Source of the DNA: Chloranthus sessilifolius
Lineage: Eukaryota; Streptophyta; Magnoliopsida; Chloranthales; Chloranthaceae
Direction: 5' to 3'
Length of the DNA stretch: 64,000 nt
NCBI GenBank assembly: GCA_021018995.1
Contig: CM037588.1
Location: 95,702,765-95,766,764, forward strand
A model generated the notes under the pieces. That model saw nothing but the letters and a program-made list of their open reading frames with translations. It was not told where the DNA came from and searched no databases. Positions within the stretch are counted from its first letter, which is position 1; each line of letters starts with the position of its first letter. The translations under genes and the position numbers were made by a program. This document shows, piece by piece, positions 32,965 through 44,803 of the stretch.

Positions 32965-33345
32965 TATGTGTCCTAATAAAGAAGGGTTTGATACATACAA
33001 ACCGTTCAATGGTGGATCTGTGTTGATGAGAAATAATGCTTCATGTGAAATTATTAGAACCAGAACTGTAAAAAATTAGGATGTTTGATGGTGTGAATCA
33101 AACTCTTAATGATGTAACACATGTACCAGATCTAAAGAAAAATCTAATTTCTTTGGGTGCATTAGATTACAGTGGCTGTAAATACACTACAGAAGGTGGA
33201 GTATTAGAGGTTGTTAAAGGGACCATGATCTTTATGAAAGGTCAGATTGATGAAGACCTATACATATTGATAAGGAATATTATTGTAGGTGGAGCATCTG
33301 TATCTACTACAAAAGATAGTAGTATGGATTACACAAATCTGTGAC
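32950..33345 (+). pseudogene. Copia protease end and GAG-pre-integrase
   Basis: The frame resumes the outer copia: KEGFDTYKPFNGGSVLMRN then, after a frameshift at about 33077, MFDGVNQTLNDV, HVPDLKKNLISLGALD and DEDLYILI. This is the protease tail and the start of the GAG-pre-integrase region. It is interrupted at 33350 by element D. Confidence 0.85.
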
Positions 33346-33350
33346 ATATG

Positions 33351-33723
33351 TGTTGGTTTGAATGGTTGAAATATCGCATTTTTAACCCTTAGAGTGTGTG
33401 TGATATACACTGTATAAGAGTCATATTAGGGTTACCTATAAATATATGGCTTTTGAGATTGTAACTTACGAATGTGAAAAAAAAATTTCTTTTTCAGAAG
33501 TTCTCCCTTCTTCTCTAAGCCAAAACCCTAGAGGGGTGATTGTCCTTGTATGGTGCCCTCAATCATTGTCGAATCCTCGTGGCGTGAAGATAACATTGTC
33601 TTCTCTGATAGTTGATGGCTCGGATCAAAGAGTATTAAATTATCTCGACTTTTCTTGAAGTGTGTAGAATCGATCGCGATCCATCCATTACTTCCATGAG
33701 CTTAGGGATCTCAAATCCCAACA
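33351..33723 (+). repeat. 5' LTR of D
   Basis: It aligns with 35612-35985 over the whole length and contains a TATA box TATAAATA at 33437-33444. Confidence 0.92.
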
Positions 33724-33724
33724 G

Positions 33725-33736
33725 TGGTATCAGAGC
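33725..33736 (+). other. Primer binding site of D, initiator-Met type
   Basis: TGGTATCAGAGC follows the 5' LTR after one base and is a perfect match to the standard plant copia primer site. Confidence 0.9.
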
Positions 33737-34075
33737 GCATGGCGGAAGATATTTTCCGATTCTAGGCTTAAGTCCCCTCCCCGGTTTTGTTTTTGGCATG
33801 GGCTTAAGTCCCCACCCAGAACGCATCATCCGTGTATCATAGCGTACAACTGAAGATATTGTCCGGTTCCGAGCTTAGGTCCGAACCCCGATTTTGTTTC
33901 TGGCATGGGCTTAAGTCTCCACCCGAAACACGTCATAACATGTAGTGTTCGCAATCACATATACCCAGGGTCAGTACTTTTCTCTATCCAATGTGGGACT
34001 ATTACAGCCTCCCACCTTATAGAAGAGAATTCCTCGGCTCTGATATTATTTCAACCCAGACCCACATGCCATAAG

Positions 34076-34830
34076 AAATAGAATCTATGAGGAATAACCT
34101 TGTGTGGGAGATTGTTGATTTACCTCCTGGTTGTAAAGCCATTGGGGATAAATGGGTCTTTAAAATTAAGAGGAATGTAGATGGTTCTATAGACAAATTT
34201 AGGGCTCGTTTAGTCGCCAAAAGATTCATGTAGATTGAATGAATTGATTATGATGTAACATTCTCCCATGTGTCGCAATTTCCCTCAATTTGAATGATCT
34301 TATCTTTGGTTGTGTACATGGACTTTGAACTCTATCAGTTGGATGTTAAGACCGCTTTTCTAAATAGTGATCCAGAGGAAGAGATTTTCATACAACAACC
34401 CATTGGTTTTACCGAGAAGGGTAAGACCTCCAAAGTTTGTAGACTTTTAAAGTCTCTTTATGGGCTGAAGCGGTCCTCTAGACAATGGTACATTTGGTTA
34501 CATACGACCGTTATCTTATTTAGCTTCCTTATGAGTGAGGAAGACAATTGCGTACATCTTAAATGGTCTGGTAGACATTTCATTTTTTTTGTCATTATAT
34601 GCCAATGACATCCTCTTAGCTAGTATTGATAAGTTTTTACTTGCTTTGATGAAAAATCATTCTAAAAGGTTCTTAGGTCTTTCTTAGACTTCTTACACCA
34701 GAAACCTTATTAGGGACAAGCAGGTTGTACTCCATCAAATTCCTTCCAGGGAAAGGTTGGCAAATCCCATGAAAAAGCCCATTGCGAGAGATGTCCATTA
34801 GAGACATGTTAGTCTTATGAGTGACCACGT
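34076..34830 (+). pseudogene. Copia reverse transcriptase fragment of D
   Basis: The sequence matches the copia RT start (WVFKIKRNVDGSIDKFRARLVAK) after an opening that keeps NLVWEIVDLPPG. The open frame at 34294-34608 covers LDVKTAFLN and KSLYGLKRSSRQWY. The catalytic box survives in another frame as YANDILLAS near 34597, where the expected first Asp is Asn. Stops and shifts are frequent, and the rest of pol is absent. Confidence 0.8.
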
Positions 34831-35611
34831 GCTTGTCAGTGTATTACAAAATTGACGAGTACTGATTGAGTTCAGTTTGTCTACTTTATGGTGTGGATGA
34901 GCGATCACGTGTTTAGAGCATCGAGTGCTCTAGGACTTCTTTATCTACTATTGCCTGCTCCGATCTGATCAGTGCATAGTGCGAGCTGTCAGTTTTGTAG
35001 ATGACTCTCGTGCCTTTAGCTACCTACCTTTATGTATAAGAGGACTAGATTGGGTGTCGCTACTTTAGTGTATAATGAAGATGATTGTGACAGATCTGAT
35101 CGGGTGCATACACTACTAGGAAGCGGCTTAGTCAAAATTTGAACTATGTAGTTATGTGGGGAAGTTCCTTGACATCAGCACCAGGCTCCTAGGGCCAATG
35201 ATAGGCATTTATAAAATTTATTTGTTGGCATCATAAATTACAAAAGATTTAAACGACAGTTTTTTTTTAAAGTGTATGTATTTATTAAATATATTTTTTT
35301 TTCAAATGAATTTGAAGAAACAGTTTCAAAATTCTTTTGAATAAGTGCGTATTGTATGGGATTGCGATTTTAAATCGAAGGTCGTGTACTCCGGTGTGGT
35401 CATGCGAACTAGGGCAGGCATAGAAAAGCATTGGTGATGACACACTAGAAAGATGGTAACTTAGTGCGCGCACACCTGTGTGAGAGATATGCGATCTCGG
35501 CTGATCCCACTTCACAGGTCCTTTGTTTTATAAGGACTATCACAATTCTATTTTTGGGCTCTAGAGAACTTGTTAATCATGACACTACTCACTACGGGGT
35601 TGAGTTGGAGA
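34831..35611 (+). other. D internal region, no coding match
   Basis: This part lies between the RT fragment and the 3' LTR. I recognise no RNase H. A purine-rich tract (GTTGAGTTGGAGA) directly precedes the LTR. Confidence 0.5.
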
Positions 35612-35985
35612 TGTTGCTTTCAATGGCTGAAATGTCACTTATTCAACCCCTAGAGTGTGTGTGATATATATTGTATAAGAGCCATATTAGGGTTAACTAT
35701 AAATATATGGTTTATGAGATTGTAACTTACGGATGTGAAAAACAAAACTTCTTTTTCACATGTGCACCCTTCTTCTCTAAGCCTAAATCCTAGATTTGTG
35801 ATTGTTCTTCTACGGTGCCATCAATCACCGTCGGATCCATGTGACGTGAAGATAATGTCGTCTTCTCTAGTAGTAGACGACTCGGATCAACGAGCATTAA
35901 ATTATCTCATCTTTTCTCGAAGTGTGTAGAATCGATCGCAATCCATCCATTGCTTCCTCGCGCTTAAGGATCTCAAATCCCAACA
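35612..35985 (+). repeat. 3' LTR of D
   Basis: It starts TGTTGCTTTC and ends CCCAACA, followed by the duplicated ATATG. Confidence 0.92.
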
Positions 35986-35990
35986 ATATG

Positions 35991-36925
35991 CGCTTAGGCC
36001 CTATGAGTGAAAAAGGGATAATGGAACTTCACAAACAAAATTTGTTGAAGGGTGTTAAGAACTGCGAGCTTTAGTTCTGTAAGTATTGTTTATATGGACA
36101 GTAGTGCAAGGTCAGATTTAGCACTGGGTTCCATAACAGTAAAGCGGTGTTAGACTACGTACATTCAAAAATTGAGAAAGTCGAAAGTCATGCTTAGATC
36201 TAAGTTAAATACAAAGTCGAGATGGTGTACATTTCTCGGGTATGAGATGGTGTTAGAGTATGTACTATGGAATCCCTCACCAAAGAAGACAGTAGTCAAC
36301 ATAGATGTGGTCTTTGATGAGGCCTATATTTAAAAAGTCAGTATTTAAGATGGATGAGAAATCTAAGAAAATATTCTCAAGGGACCTAGCACAATTGAAG
36401 TGGAGGTAGATGATTCAAAATCTTAGGAAAAAGGTAATTTTCTACAACCTTCACATGAAGAATTACCTAGCATGGAGCACCACCAACAACATCAAGTCTC
36501 ACAAGGCATTCTAAAGGAAATGAGCAAAAGAGATAAAAGGGAACCAGTCAGGTATGGCCCTAAAGATATGGTTTCATTTACACTATTTACTGGAAATGGA
36601 GATCCATCTTATTTTCAGGAGGCAATAAAACGGGAGGAAAGATGAAGCATCAGAAGATGTTGAAGGATATGTCGACTCATATTTTGTAGGGGACGTAGAC
36701 AAGAGACGGTCTACTACAGGTTAGGTATTCACACTTGCAGGTGAAGCGATTAGTTGGAAGTCAATGTTGCAATCGGTAATTACTTTATCGACTACAGAAG
36801 CGGAACACATGACAGCTCTAGTAGTAGCAAAAGAAGCAGTTTGGGTAAAAGGTTTAGCGAAGAAACTTGGTTTGCACTTTGAGAGGACGTCAGTACACTA
36901 TGATAGTCAGAGTGTCATACACCTA
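35991..36925 (+). pseudogene. Copia integrase/RT remnant and RNase H
   Basis: The outer copia resumes with RLGPMSEKGIMELHKQNLLKG and the integrase zinc-binding region, then jumps by deletions over the integrase core. Pieces of the integrase-RT linker (VNIDVVFDEAY, KDMVSFTLFTGNGDPSYFQEA) follow, RT is almost fully deleted, and RNase H begins (VDKRRSTTG; then an open frame from 36764 with SVITLSTTEAEHMTALV). It is cut after SVIHL by the CACTA element; the missing codons continue at 59161. Confidence 0.85.
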
Positions 36926-37400
36926 CACTATAAAAAAAGTGAGCTCTAGTGATGCTGATTTAGCGGCGTTTTAAGAAAAGTGTCACTAAAACTAAATTTT
37001 CACGGCGTTTTCCAGTAAAGCGCCTTTAATTTTCAATGACATCATTTTGAGTCACCTTATTTCTGATGTTTACTTTAAAAATGCCACAAAAATAAAACAT
37101 TCACGGCACTCTATAGATTAAATGTTGCGAATTAGACAAGTAATTACGACACTTTTGAGTGAATGTTGGTCAACAAAAAGTTGCAAGTTAGACAGTTAAT
37201 TACGGCACTTTTGAGTGAATGCCACGATTTGTATATGAATCGCGGTGTTTATTTATTAAACCCGTGACATGGTCAACATTTTGACATTATACCTTAAATT
37301 CGCCGACGTTTGTATTCATTAAACATTGCGATACCCATTGTCCCCGAAGTGTCTTTTCAACGCCGTGGAATATCTATTGTTTAGCGGGAATGGTGGAAAT
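36926..37400 (+). repeat. Left terminus and subterminal repeats of CACTA
   Basis: GCGGCGTTTT, CACGGCGTTTTCC and related GCGG/CGCCG motifs recur in both orientations over about 450 bp. They resemble those at 58790-59160. Such repeats bind the transposase in studied CACTA elements. Confidence 0.75.
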
Positions 37401-37527
37401 TGGGCACTTTTATAAAATCAACAGAGTTTTATCTCTTGACGCCATCTCTTCAAAACTCTTCTCCATCTCTCTGGCGTTTCCACCTCCAGCAATCTCTTTG
37501 ATTTAAGATTTAAACCCTAAGTCGAAA

Positions 37528-37668
37528 CTCTTCAACTTGGAGAACAACTCCTTCGTTGGACCCATTGACAACCTCTCTGGACTCCTCAATCTCAAGAGCC
37601 TCTTCTTCACCAACAGTTTCTCCCTTCTTATCACTCCACTAGATCCGAACCTTAGTTTGCGAGTTTGA
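37528..37668 (+). pseudogene. Captured LRR receptor-kinase fragment 1
   Basis: The open stretch encodes NLENNSFVGPIDNLSGLLNL followed by KSLFF, which matches leucine-rich repeats of the inactive-type LRR receptor-like kinases of plants (pattern LxNNSxxGPIxDLSGLxNLKSL). It covers about two repeats, then diverges and ends at a stop. There is no signal peptide, membrane segment or kinase part. Confidence 0.65.
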
Positions 37669-37833
37669 TTCCACCTTCCAGCAGCCTTAAGTTTATGCTC
37701 AGGTAAGGGTTTAAGTGTTTTTTAAGGAATATAAGGTTTAAATTTGGGAGTTTCATGTTTAGGGTTAGGGTTTACATTCTTTGCCTTATCACTATATATA
37801 TCTTGGTATAAAGAAACTGCTATGTTCAATATC

Positions 37834-37841
<8 letters not shown>

Positions 37842-37926
<85 letters not shown>
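37842..37926. repeat. Double (AT)n microsatellite
   Basis: Two long AT runs (37842-37885 and 37895-37926) are separated by TCTTGTTTAC. The same TCTTGTTTAC also precedes the first run, so the unit with its AT tract is duplicated. Confidence 0.95.
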
Positions 37927-37930
<4 letters not shown>

Positions 37931-39616
37931 TCTATTTTCAAAACTGAAAATTTAATTTTTAGAATTTTAGAAAATATTCAGATATTGATTAGCCTAATCT
38001 CATCATCATCATTAATGCAAACAGACTGGATTGCTTGGGCTTACTCTTTTATTACTATTGATTGCTTTGAATAAGATGATGCAATTTTTTACTCCACATG
38101 GCACACATCTCAAATTTATAAATTAGTGACAGGGGGACCGAAAACCAAGTGCTTACTCTTTTATTACTAAGATTTCATCATCATCTCCTAGCAGTCACTG
38201 TCTCACTAATTTATGCTCCATTTTTCTGTAAAGCAAGAGCATATTGATGAGATAAGGCTGTGATGGAGGTGAATGGATATAAAAAACATAACTTGACTTG
38301 TCAAACAGAAAGAGTGAGATTGCAATGAGTTAGCTATTTATTTAAAATGGGAATTTATTTTTGAAAATTAAGGGAAAACTTCTTGGTTAACTCTTTCTTT
38401 TAGAGAAAAAAGAAAAATGACAAGAGTTAGTGATTTATTGAAAAAGATGGTGATTCTTTTGAATGTCGCATGCGACTAGTTTGGAGTTATAGTCTAGCCT
38501 CAATTGTGGACCTTTCATCCACACTACTTTCGGATGCATAGTAGCCCTCTTCAATTCAGTCAACTTTTTAAGGCATAGTTTTGGAGTTATAGTCAGTTTC
38601 AAATAGCCCTTTTAAATTCAGTCAGAACAAGGCTTAAAAATTCATGGGGAGATAATTATAGATTTCAAATAGCCTTTTTAAATTTAGTCAGAACAAGGCT
38701 TAAAAATTCTTGGTGAGATAATTAGAGAATTAAATCTCAGTGGGTTACTTTTGGAATTTATGCATCATTGTACATCATAATAATGTTGATCATTATTATC
38801 GAATTTTAATGAAGCTTTGTTTGCTTTCTATGGTTGTTTATCGTGGGTGCTATTTTAGGCCTATGTTTATCGTGTATTCTCAAGAATCTTCTTGAGACTT
38901 CACCTTATAATTAAAATAGGGAAAACAATTAAAATACTTTATTTTATAAGGAAAATTTTTTTATCCTACGAGACTTTACTCTCATATGTACTATATTATC
39001 TGAAGACCCTCATCAAAAGATTTGTGGTGTTAAAAAGGATTTTTTCTTGAGATTTCATTGTTAGAAAATCCTCCACTGGTTTTTACTCTTCTTGTTACCA
39101 TGGAAACCAATCTCCTTAGATTGTTGGTGACTACTAAAGAAGAATTAATAGTCTCTCTTGTTGCTGCTCCCTTTTTAGCCTTCTATTGATGCAACGGATT
39201 TTTTTTTTTTTCAATGTGAAGAATATTCAATCTTTTAAATATGTTAGAAGAAAGCTATTGTGGCTGTTAAAACCTTGGGCATGTTAAGAGTTTCTGACAT
39301 TGATATAGGTTTTAGAAGAGGTGACGTTAAGTTGGTTGCGTAATGGGTCAAAGGGATTTAATTCTATCACTGAATCTCACCATTTTCAAAGTCAGGTTTC
39401 ATGTCAACCATTGAGTTGTTGTGAAACGACATATAAAACAGAGGTACAGTGGCCTACTAACCAAAAGGAATGTTTTTTCAGAAACATTAATTCTATAGTG
39501 TATTTGTAGGACATATGAGGAAACCAACTCAAAGGAGCAATTCGTAAGGTTCTTCTAGAAAGATCGAAGAATGGTTGCTTTACTTGAGGTTTGAACTTTA
39601 TTACAATTAATTTTCT

Positions 39617-39654
<38 letters not shown>

Positions 39655-40429
39655 TGGTATTTTCTTGATTTATATTAATATGAGGTATCATATTGGTAGG
39701 TTATTATCTTAAAACGTTAGGCTAAGCTAAACAATGAGATCAATCACTTTCAGTTCATGGGGACTGTTTATATAGTCCTGTAGTCTATACAAACTAATTG
39801 AGCTAAATCTACTATGAATAAGTGTGCCTCGTGTAGTTAACTACTGAACCATTAATCAGACCAAGTGAGTGCACGTGCCCACCCATTCGTTTATGTTAGT
39901 GCCCCTCTCCTGTGGAGAAAATCTCGTTACATTTTGGCCTCGTAATTGACATATGTAGGTGTTTGCCTGTGCTTGTTGTTTGGGCTTCATCCAAAGAGAC
40001 AAAAGGCGTCTTTGAGATGTAATTTGGATGAATGCAGCCATCAGCAAATCAATCCTTGTTTTCAAGCAAAAATAGTAGCCAAGCTATTTTAACTTTGCAC
40101 CTAGGATTCCAAATATGGGAACGGTGATTCTTTTCCACAAAATACAACCAAAGCCCTCAACACACTTTCTGGAATGGAGAAACCATCAGTGCTTCTACAT
40201 TGGTTTGATATGGCCTAAAATTCCCTTTTCGGTATCAATCAAAATTTGAGTGCTAAAGTTAACTTTAATCTATATAAATTCTACCTTTTGTTCTGTATGC
40301 TAGTGTCTATTTTTTATATTTTCGATTGAAGGTCCCTATCGTCTAATTTTTTTATTGATATCTGTGGCGAAGAGTTGAAGGGGATAGCAGGACCCTAGAT
40401 GATGAAACAGAGCATCAATGTTGACGCCC
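37927..40429. other. CACTA interior, no recognised gene
   Basis: AT-rich sequence without a clear coding match. An (AT)n run lies at 39619-39651. Short repeats such as the AAATAGCC...TTCAGTCAGAACAAGGCTTAAAAATTC segment occur twice near 38600 and 38670. Confidence 0.5.
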
Positions 40430-40670
40430 AAGTTTTTTTAATTCTTCTCAGGTAAGTCGATCATCTTTTGCCATGTGTATAGACTGGGTAATGTCGCAGC
40501 AGATTCTTTAGCAGAAGAGGAGGGAAGAGGGAGCTGCAATGGTTCTTGCAGGTTTTGTTGACTCTCTTGTGATTTTTTTTTTCATTTCTGTTATAGTTGT
40601 GTGAGCAACTAGCTCATCCTCCCCTTGTACTCTATTTTCTTTTGGGTTTGAAACGAAAAAAGAACTTTTG
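40430..40670 (+). pseudogene. Possible LINE RNase H tail fragment
   Basis: The frame around 40475-40530 reads HVYRLGNVAADSLAEE with one shift, like the end of the RNase H domain of plant non-LTR elements (HVYREGNxVADxLA). The following sequence resembles a LINE 3' UTR. The match is short and could be chance. Confidence 0.35.
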
Positions 40671-40787
40671 TGGCGATAACTTCATACCATATAATGAGTT
40701 GTCATTGCCCAAGTTTATCAATACCCTTTATTCCATAATATATAGGGAACAAATAATTATTTTTGTTTAAAGAAGTAATTTAGGGAG

Positions 40788-41076
40788 CCATGTGAGGACA
40801 CCACCTAAACGGTCTGATTTGGACTTGTGCCATGTGAGGACAGCACTTTCTTCAAAGAAATTTTTAATATGTTTAGCTTGTTTGAATGACAGGGATCTTC
40901 ACCTAAATCGTCTGATTTGCATGTGATTTAAAAGAAAGAAATGGTATTTTGGGGACTCTTTCCATGTAAGGACACCACCTAAGCCATCTGATTTGGACTT
41001 GTGCCATGTGAGGACACCACTTTCTTCAAAGAAATTTATAATATGTTTAGCTTGTTTGAATGACAAGGATCTTCAC
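40788..41076 (+). repeat. 115-bp duplication before LRR fragment 2
   Basis: The segment 40788-40902 is repeated at 40962-41076 with about ten differences. Both copies end ...TGACRRGGATCTTCAC, that is, with the start of the second LRR exon. Confidence 0.85.
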
Positions 41077-41139
41077 AATAACAAGTTGACTGGGTCAATC
41101 CCTCCTCAAATTGGACGCCTGAAAGGCCTTAGAACACTG
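41068..41139 (+). pseudogene. Captured LRR fragment 2, one exon
   Basis: The sequence encodes DLHNNKLTGSIPPQIGRLKG and RTL, one typical plant leucine-rich repeat. It is preceded by a TTTGAATGACAAG stretch usable as an acceptor and followed by GTATAT, a possible donor, as for a single small LRR exon. It belongs to a different LRR gene than fragment 1. Confidence 0.7.
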
Positions 41140-41143
41140 TATA

Positions 41144-42357
41144 TTTCTATTCTCATTGTAGGCTGGATTTTTCTTAGAATTCATGTAGAAAAATTTAACA
41201 TTTCACTCATTCTTATTGCATGAATGCAAATTTGTAATTTTCTTTATATTTCGTAAGTTACAAACTGATATTAGTGTTAAGGACATAATTATATTGTGGT
41301 TTTTTTGTGCCATATTCATTCATTATGAATTGCTATATATTCTAAGATCTCGTAGAGGAGATTAAGCATCTTAAAGATCAATGCTCACAAAATAAATAAA
41401 GTTTGTAAAAGACTAAATGGGTGGTTTATGTTACCTTGTAAGCTCAGCTTGTTGTCCCCTAGTGTAGTGGAATCTTCAGATCAATGCATCTTCAGATGAT
41501 TGATCTCATCGATTGTAATGTGTAAAGCCGACCTTTTTCAATCTACATGTTCGCTTTGATTAATTCTTCAGGAGTTCAACATTCGTTAGTTATTACTGTA
41601 AGATTGACAAAAGCCAGAGATAGTTTCTTGAATTGGGTGTGAGAAGAATGAATGGTTCAATTTTTTTCCATGGATGATGCCTGTAGAGCCAAGGTGGAGG
41701 GAGTTGGATTTAGTCAAAGGTCTTTTTTATCTATCTATCTCAAGTGGTAGTATTGATAGAGACCCTAAGATAAACAAGACCAAGGGGTTGTTTCTTGCTA
41801 CCAAATATGCGAAAACATCATTTATTGAAGCTCTGGATAACATAATACATCATACATATGTTTTTATGTTTGGGATGGTTAGAAGATGATTTTATACGAT
41901 CTCTCCACCACTATGTTAGTTAGGGATGGTAACATGCATCTACGTTAGATGTTGAAACCCTAAGAAGCTCAAACATAGTTGCATGAAGTGGGTGTGATAT
42001 TTTTATGAAGTGTCCCTGCCATGTCTGATCTTATGGACTCATGGCATAAGTTTGGGTTGCAAAAATTTAAGTAGTGGCTTAATTATATGAAATCTTTTAT
42101 TGTATTAAGCTGCTAATGGCTCTATTTCTTTTGAGTTTTGTTCTCTTTTTAAGATTTTTGTTATTAAATAGGCGATTTAGGTCCTTTTGCTTTATATTTC
42201 AAAATGTTTTTACCGTTCTTCATAAATTTGTGGGGCTTTTGTCATTAACCATCTGAAACTTGTGACGTGTTATCTTTAGGGTTATATAAGAACAACAACT
42301 ATCTGATGGTTTCATGCAATAGTGGGCTTAATCAGATGTGGCAGCAATGGCTGGTGG
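41144..42357. other. CACTA interior, no recognised gene
   Basis: No coding match is seen up to the insertion of element C. One open frame (41674-41889, 71 codons) is not recognised and may be chance. Confidence 0.5.
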
Positions 42358-42362
42358 GTAGT

Positions 42363-44787
42363 TGTTAGGATATTTTTAAGTGCTTGTTACTGTCTTTATT
42401 GGAGACAGTGATAAGAATGGGGTTAGTGAAAATGAATCAAAGGCGGATTGAAAACTACAGAGCAGCAAGCCTAAAAATACACAATCCTACAAGATACAGG
42501 GCCTGTTGTAGCAAGTTTTGATAAGTAAGAGTTTGTCCCACAGGGAAAGTTGATCTAAAGCTCCAAGGGAGCTATCTTTAGTCGGCTCTCCAGATCTAGC
42601 TACAGATATGGCAATCCTAAATATAAGGGGATTTAAGGTCACTATAGTCTAAATCCTAAGGTAACTTAGTGTCTAAACTACAGAAAGGGTTAAGAAAGAG
42701 GATGGAGTGTGAGAAAGGGTGAGAAGTATGTTATTAGGTACAGATCTGATGGGTCTTATAACTCAGACTCATATCTGCTGCTATAGAAATCCTGTCCAAT
42801 GGCTACATTATCACCAAAGAGGAGAAAGGATCCAACTCACCCCTATGCCATGATCCAATCCCTTATGGTTATAACCTGTCCACTTAAATGGTCACATACT
42901 ATCCAATAGGGGAACCACAATCCAGAGATGGGTCAGAACAAGTTTATCATTATAGGCACTACTTCATCCAGGCTACAAGCTCAAGAATCCATAGGAACCT
43001 CAACCTCTAAAGTTTTGTGTGTGGGGCTAGGCCTACAACGTGCACTAGCCTGGACACACAGAACCAGCAAGAGTTTGAATAGTAGCTTTTAAGCTTGGCT
43101 ATTCACTGCTTTAGAAAGACAGCAGTGATCCAGTCACATGCCTACAATCTCCACAGCCAGATCAGATCTGCCATCTGATGGTGGGTCTATACAAATACAG
43201 GGGAGTCTGTCTCTGCACAATCTCTCACAAGTGCAGAGAAGAAGAATTTGTCTTAGATCTATGGATTGGCCTCACTCTAGAGCTATAATATGTCCATTTG
43301 AATGGTCACAGATTATCCACAAAGATTATCCTCCTCACAGACGTCTATGACAGAACAAGAACATTGCTACCGTCACCATGTTCACAAGGCTACTAGCTCA
43401 AGCTCCCATGGGGATTCAGATTTAGTGGGTCTTGTGGTGGGGCTAGGCCTGCAATGTGCCTAACCTGGACACACAGGTCACTTGGATCTAAGTAAAACCT
43501 TAAAGACAATCCTCCATTGCTTATAATACAACTTAGCAATGGAGGATCTCAAAGTAGCATCCTTGCACAGAACAACTCACAAAACACCAATCCCATACAT
43601 GCAATAGATCCTATTACAAAACTCCATTAAAACTATACCAAATAATCATACAAAGGCATAGCCAGTAAGTGCTGGACTATGGAGAGAAGGAAAAAGGAAA
43701 AAGAAAAACTCCTAAACCCTAACCTTAGCCTACTGTAATTCTACAGTCAGTTTCAAGGAGTACAAAAGTCCAGTCCTCTAAACCTAAGCTAGGCTTAGGC
43801 TTATATAACAGTCGGCTCTCTGTGAATTAGGGTTAGGAAAACCCTAATTTATCAATGCTATCATGGCCCATTTCTATTCCTTGGATGCCTCGAGGCACAT
43901 GTACAGAGATTGGAGCATTGGAGTGCGTGCCCTAATTGCTGAAAGTTCCCAGATTACCCCTGCAGAAGTGGGGAGAAGTTAAGAACCCAAGCCTCGCTAG
44001 GTAGAAAGGCTTTCCAGATCTTATCGTGTGATAGAATTGGCATCGCGGGGTTGATTTGACTTGAAGCTCTTTCCGTCGTGAGATTGGTACTTTGGTCATC
44101 GCTGGGATGCTCTAGTCGTCGTGGGATTGCTCTTCCCATTTGAATGGCGTGGGAATTGCGCGCGCAGTTCATTCCTTGATGAATCCCGCGGCGATCCTCG
44201 CGAAGAAAATAATGTACATGAGCTTCTGGATCGCGCGAGCAGTTCCTTAAAAGTTTATATCCCGCGGCCACTGCGCGACAGTCGCGCGCAAGAATGCCTG
44301 GAGCTCTCTCTATTCAGTGAATCGCGCGAAGGATGAAGACCCATTTCTTGAGCTGCACGAGTGCTTATGACTAAGACTCGTGAGAACTGCACGAAGTATG
44401 CTTTTTACTCCCTGCTGACATCCATCTGCATGCGAACGACGCGAAGATTGCGCGACTAGTTGGTGTGCTCCCTTTAGAAGCCCGCGACAACTGCGTGATG
44501 CATTCTTTCTGGTTCAATTGAGCCCTGCGACATCTGCACGAGGCATTCTTCTTGATTTGTTTCTGCTTTGCTGTGCCTATGCTGCAGCCAATTCTCTGTC
44601 TGGGTTTAACCTCCTTTCTTCTGAGGAACTTCTGGGGCAACAGTAGGCTTCTTGGCATGGTTAGGGCCTTATTTGCAGCTGCTGCTTATTACCTACAGGA
44701 TAAACTTAAAACACATTTATTAAATGATTAAGGGTCTAACAGAGATTAAGTTAAGGGGTGAAAAGTGATACTTTTCAGGTCTTAACA
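42363..44787 (-). repeat. 3' LTR of C (left copy)
   Basis: It aligns with 55611-58021. A TATA box on the minus strand lies at 43800-43807 and a CGCGAG motif array at about 44020-44540. The right copy has AATAAATATAAA near 55965 that this copy lacks. Confidence 0.94.
44020..44540 (-). repeat. CGCGAG motif array in C LTR (left)
   Basis: More than ten motifs built on CGCGAG, TCGCGG or GCGCGA occur in about 500 bp, making this the most CG-dense part of the window. The right LTR has the same array at 57300-57800. Confidence 0.8.
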
Positions 44788-44803
44788 CACCCCCAAACCT
44801 AAT
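44788..44803 (-). other. Polypurine tract of C
   Basis: ATTAGGTTTGGGGGTG on the minus strand directly precedes the 3' LTR. Confidence 0.8.

Larger units (their letters stand above)
33351..35985 (+). mobile_element. Ty1/copia element D, nested
   Basis: Two LTRs of 373 and 374 bp (TGTTG...CCCAACA) and a perfect duplication ATATG (33346-33350, 35986-35990) define a 2.6-kb element within the outer copia, in the same orientation. It has an initiator-Met primer site and an RT fragment; gag, protease, integrase and RNase H are missing. Its LTRs are unlike those of the outer element. Confidence 0.92.

Noticed and set aside
37781-38074. ORFs with long Tyr-Ile repeats
   Set aside because: They are translations of (AT)n microsatellites. 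The same applies to 61409-61771, 39404-39691 and 3035-3220.
41674-41889. 71-codon plus-strand ORF in the CACTA interior
   Set aside because: No recognisable motif, splice signal or homologous neighbour supports it.
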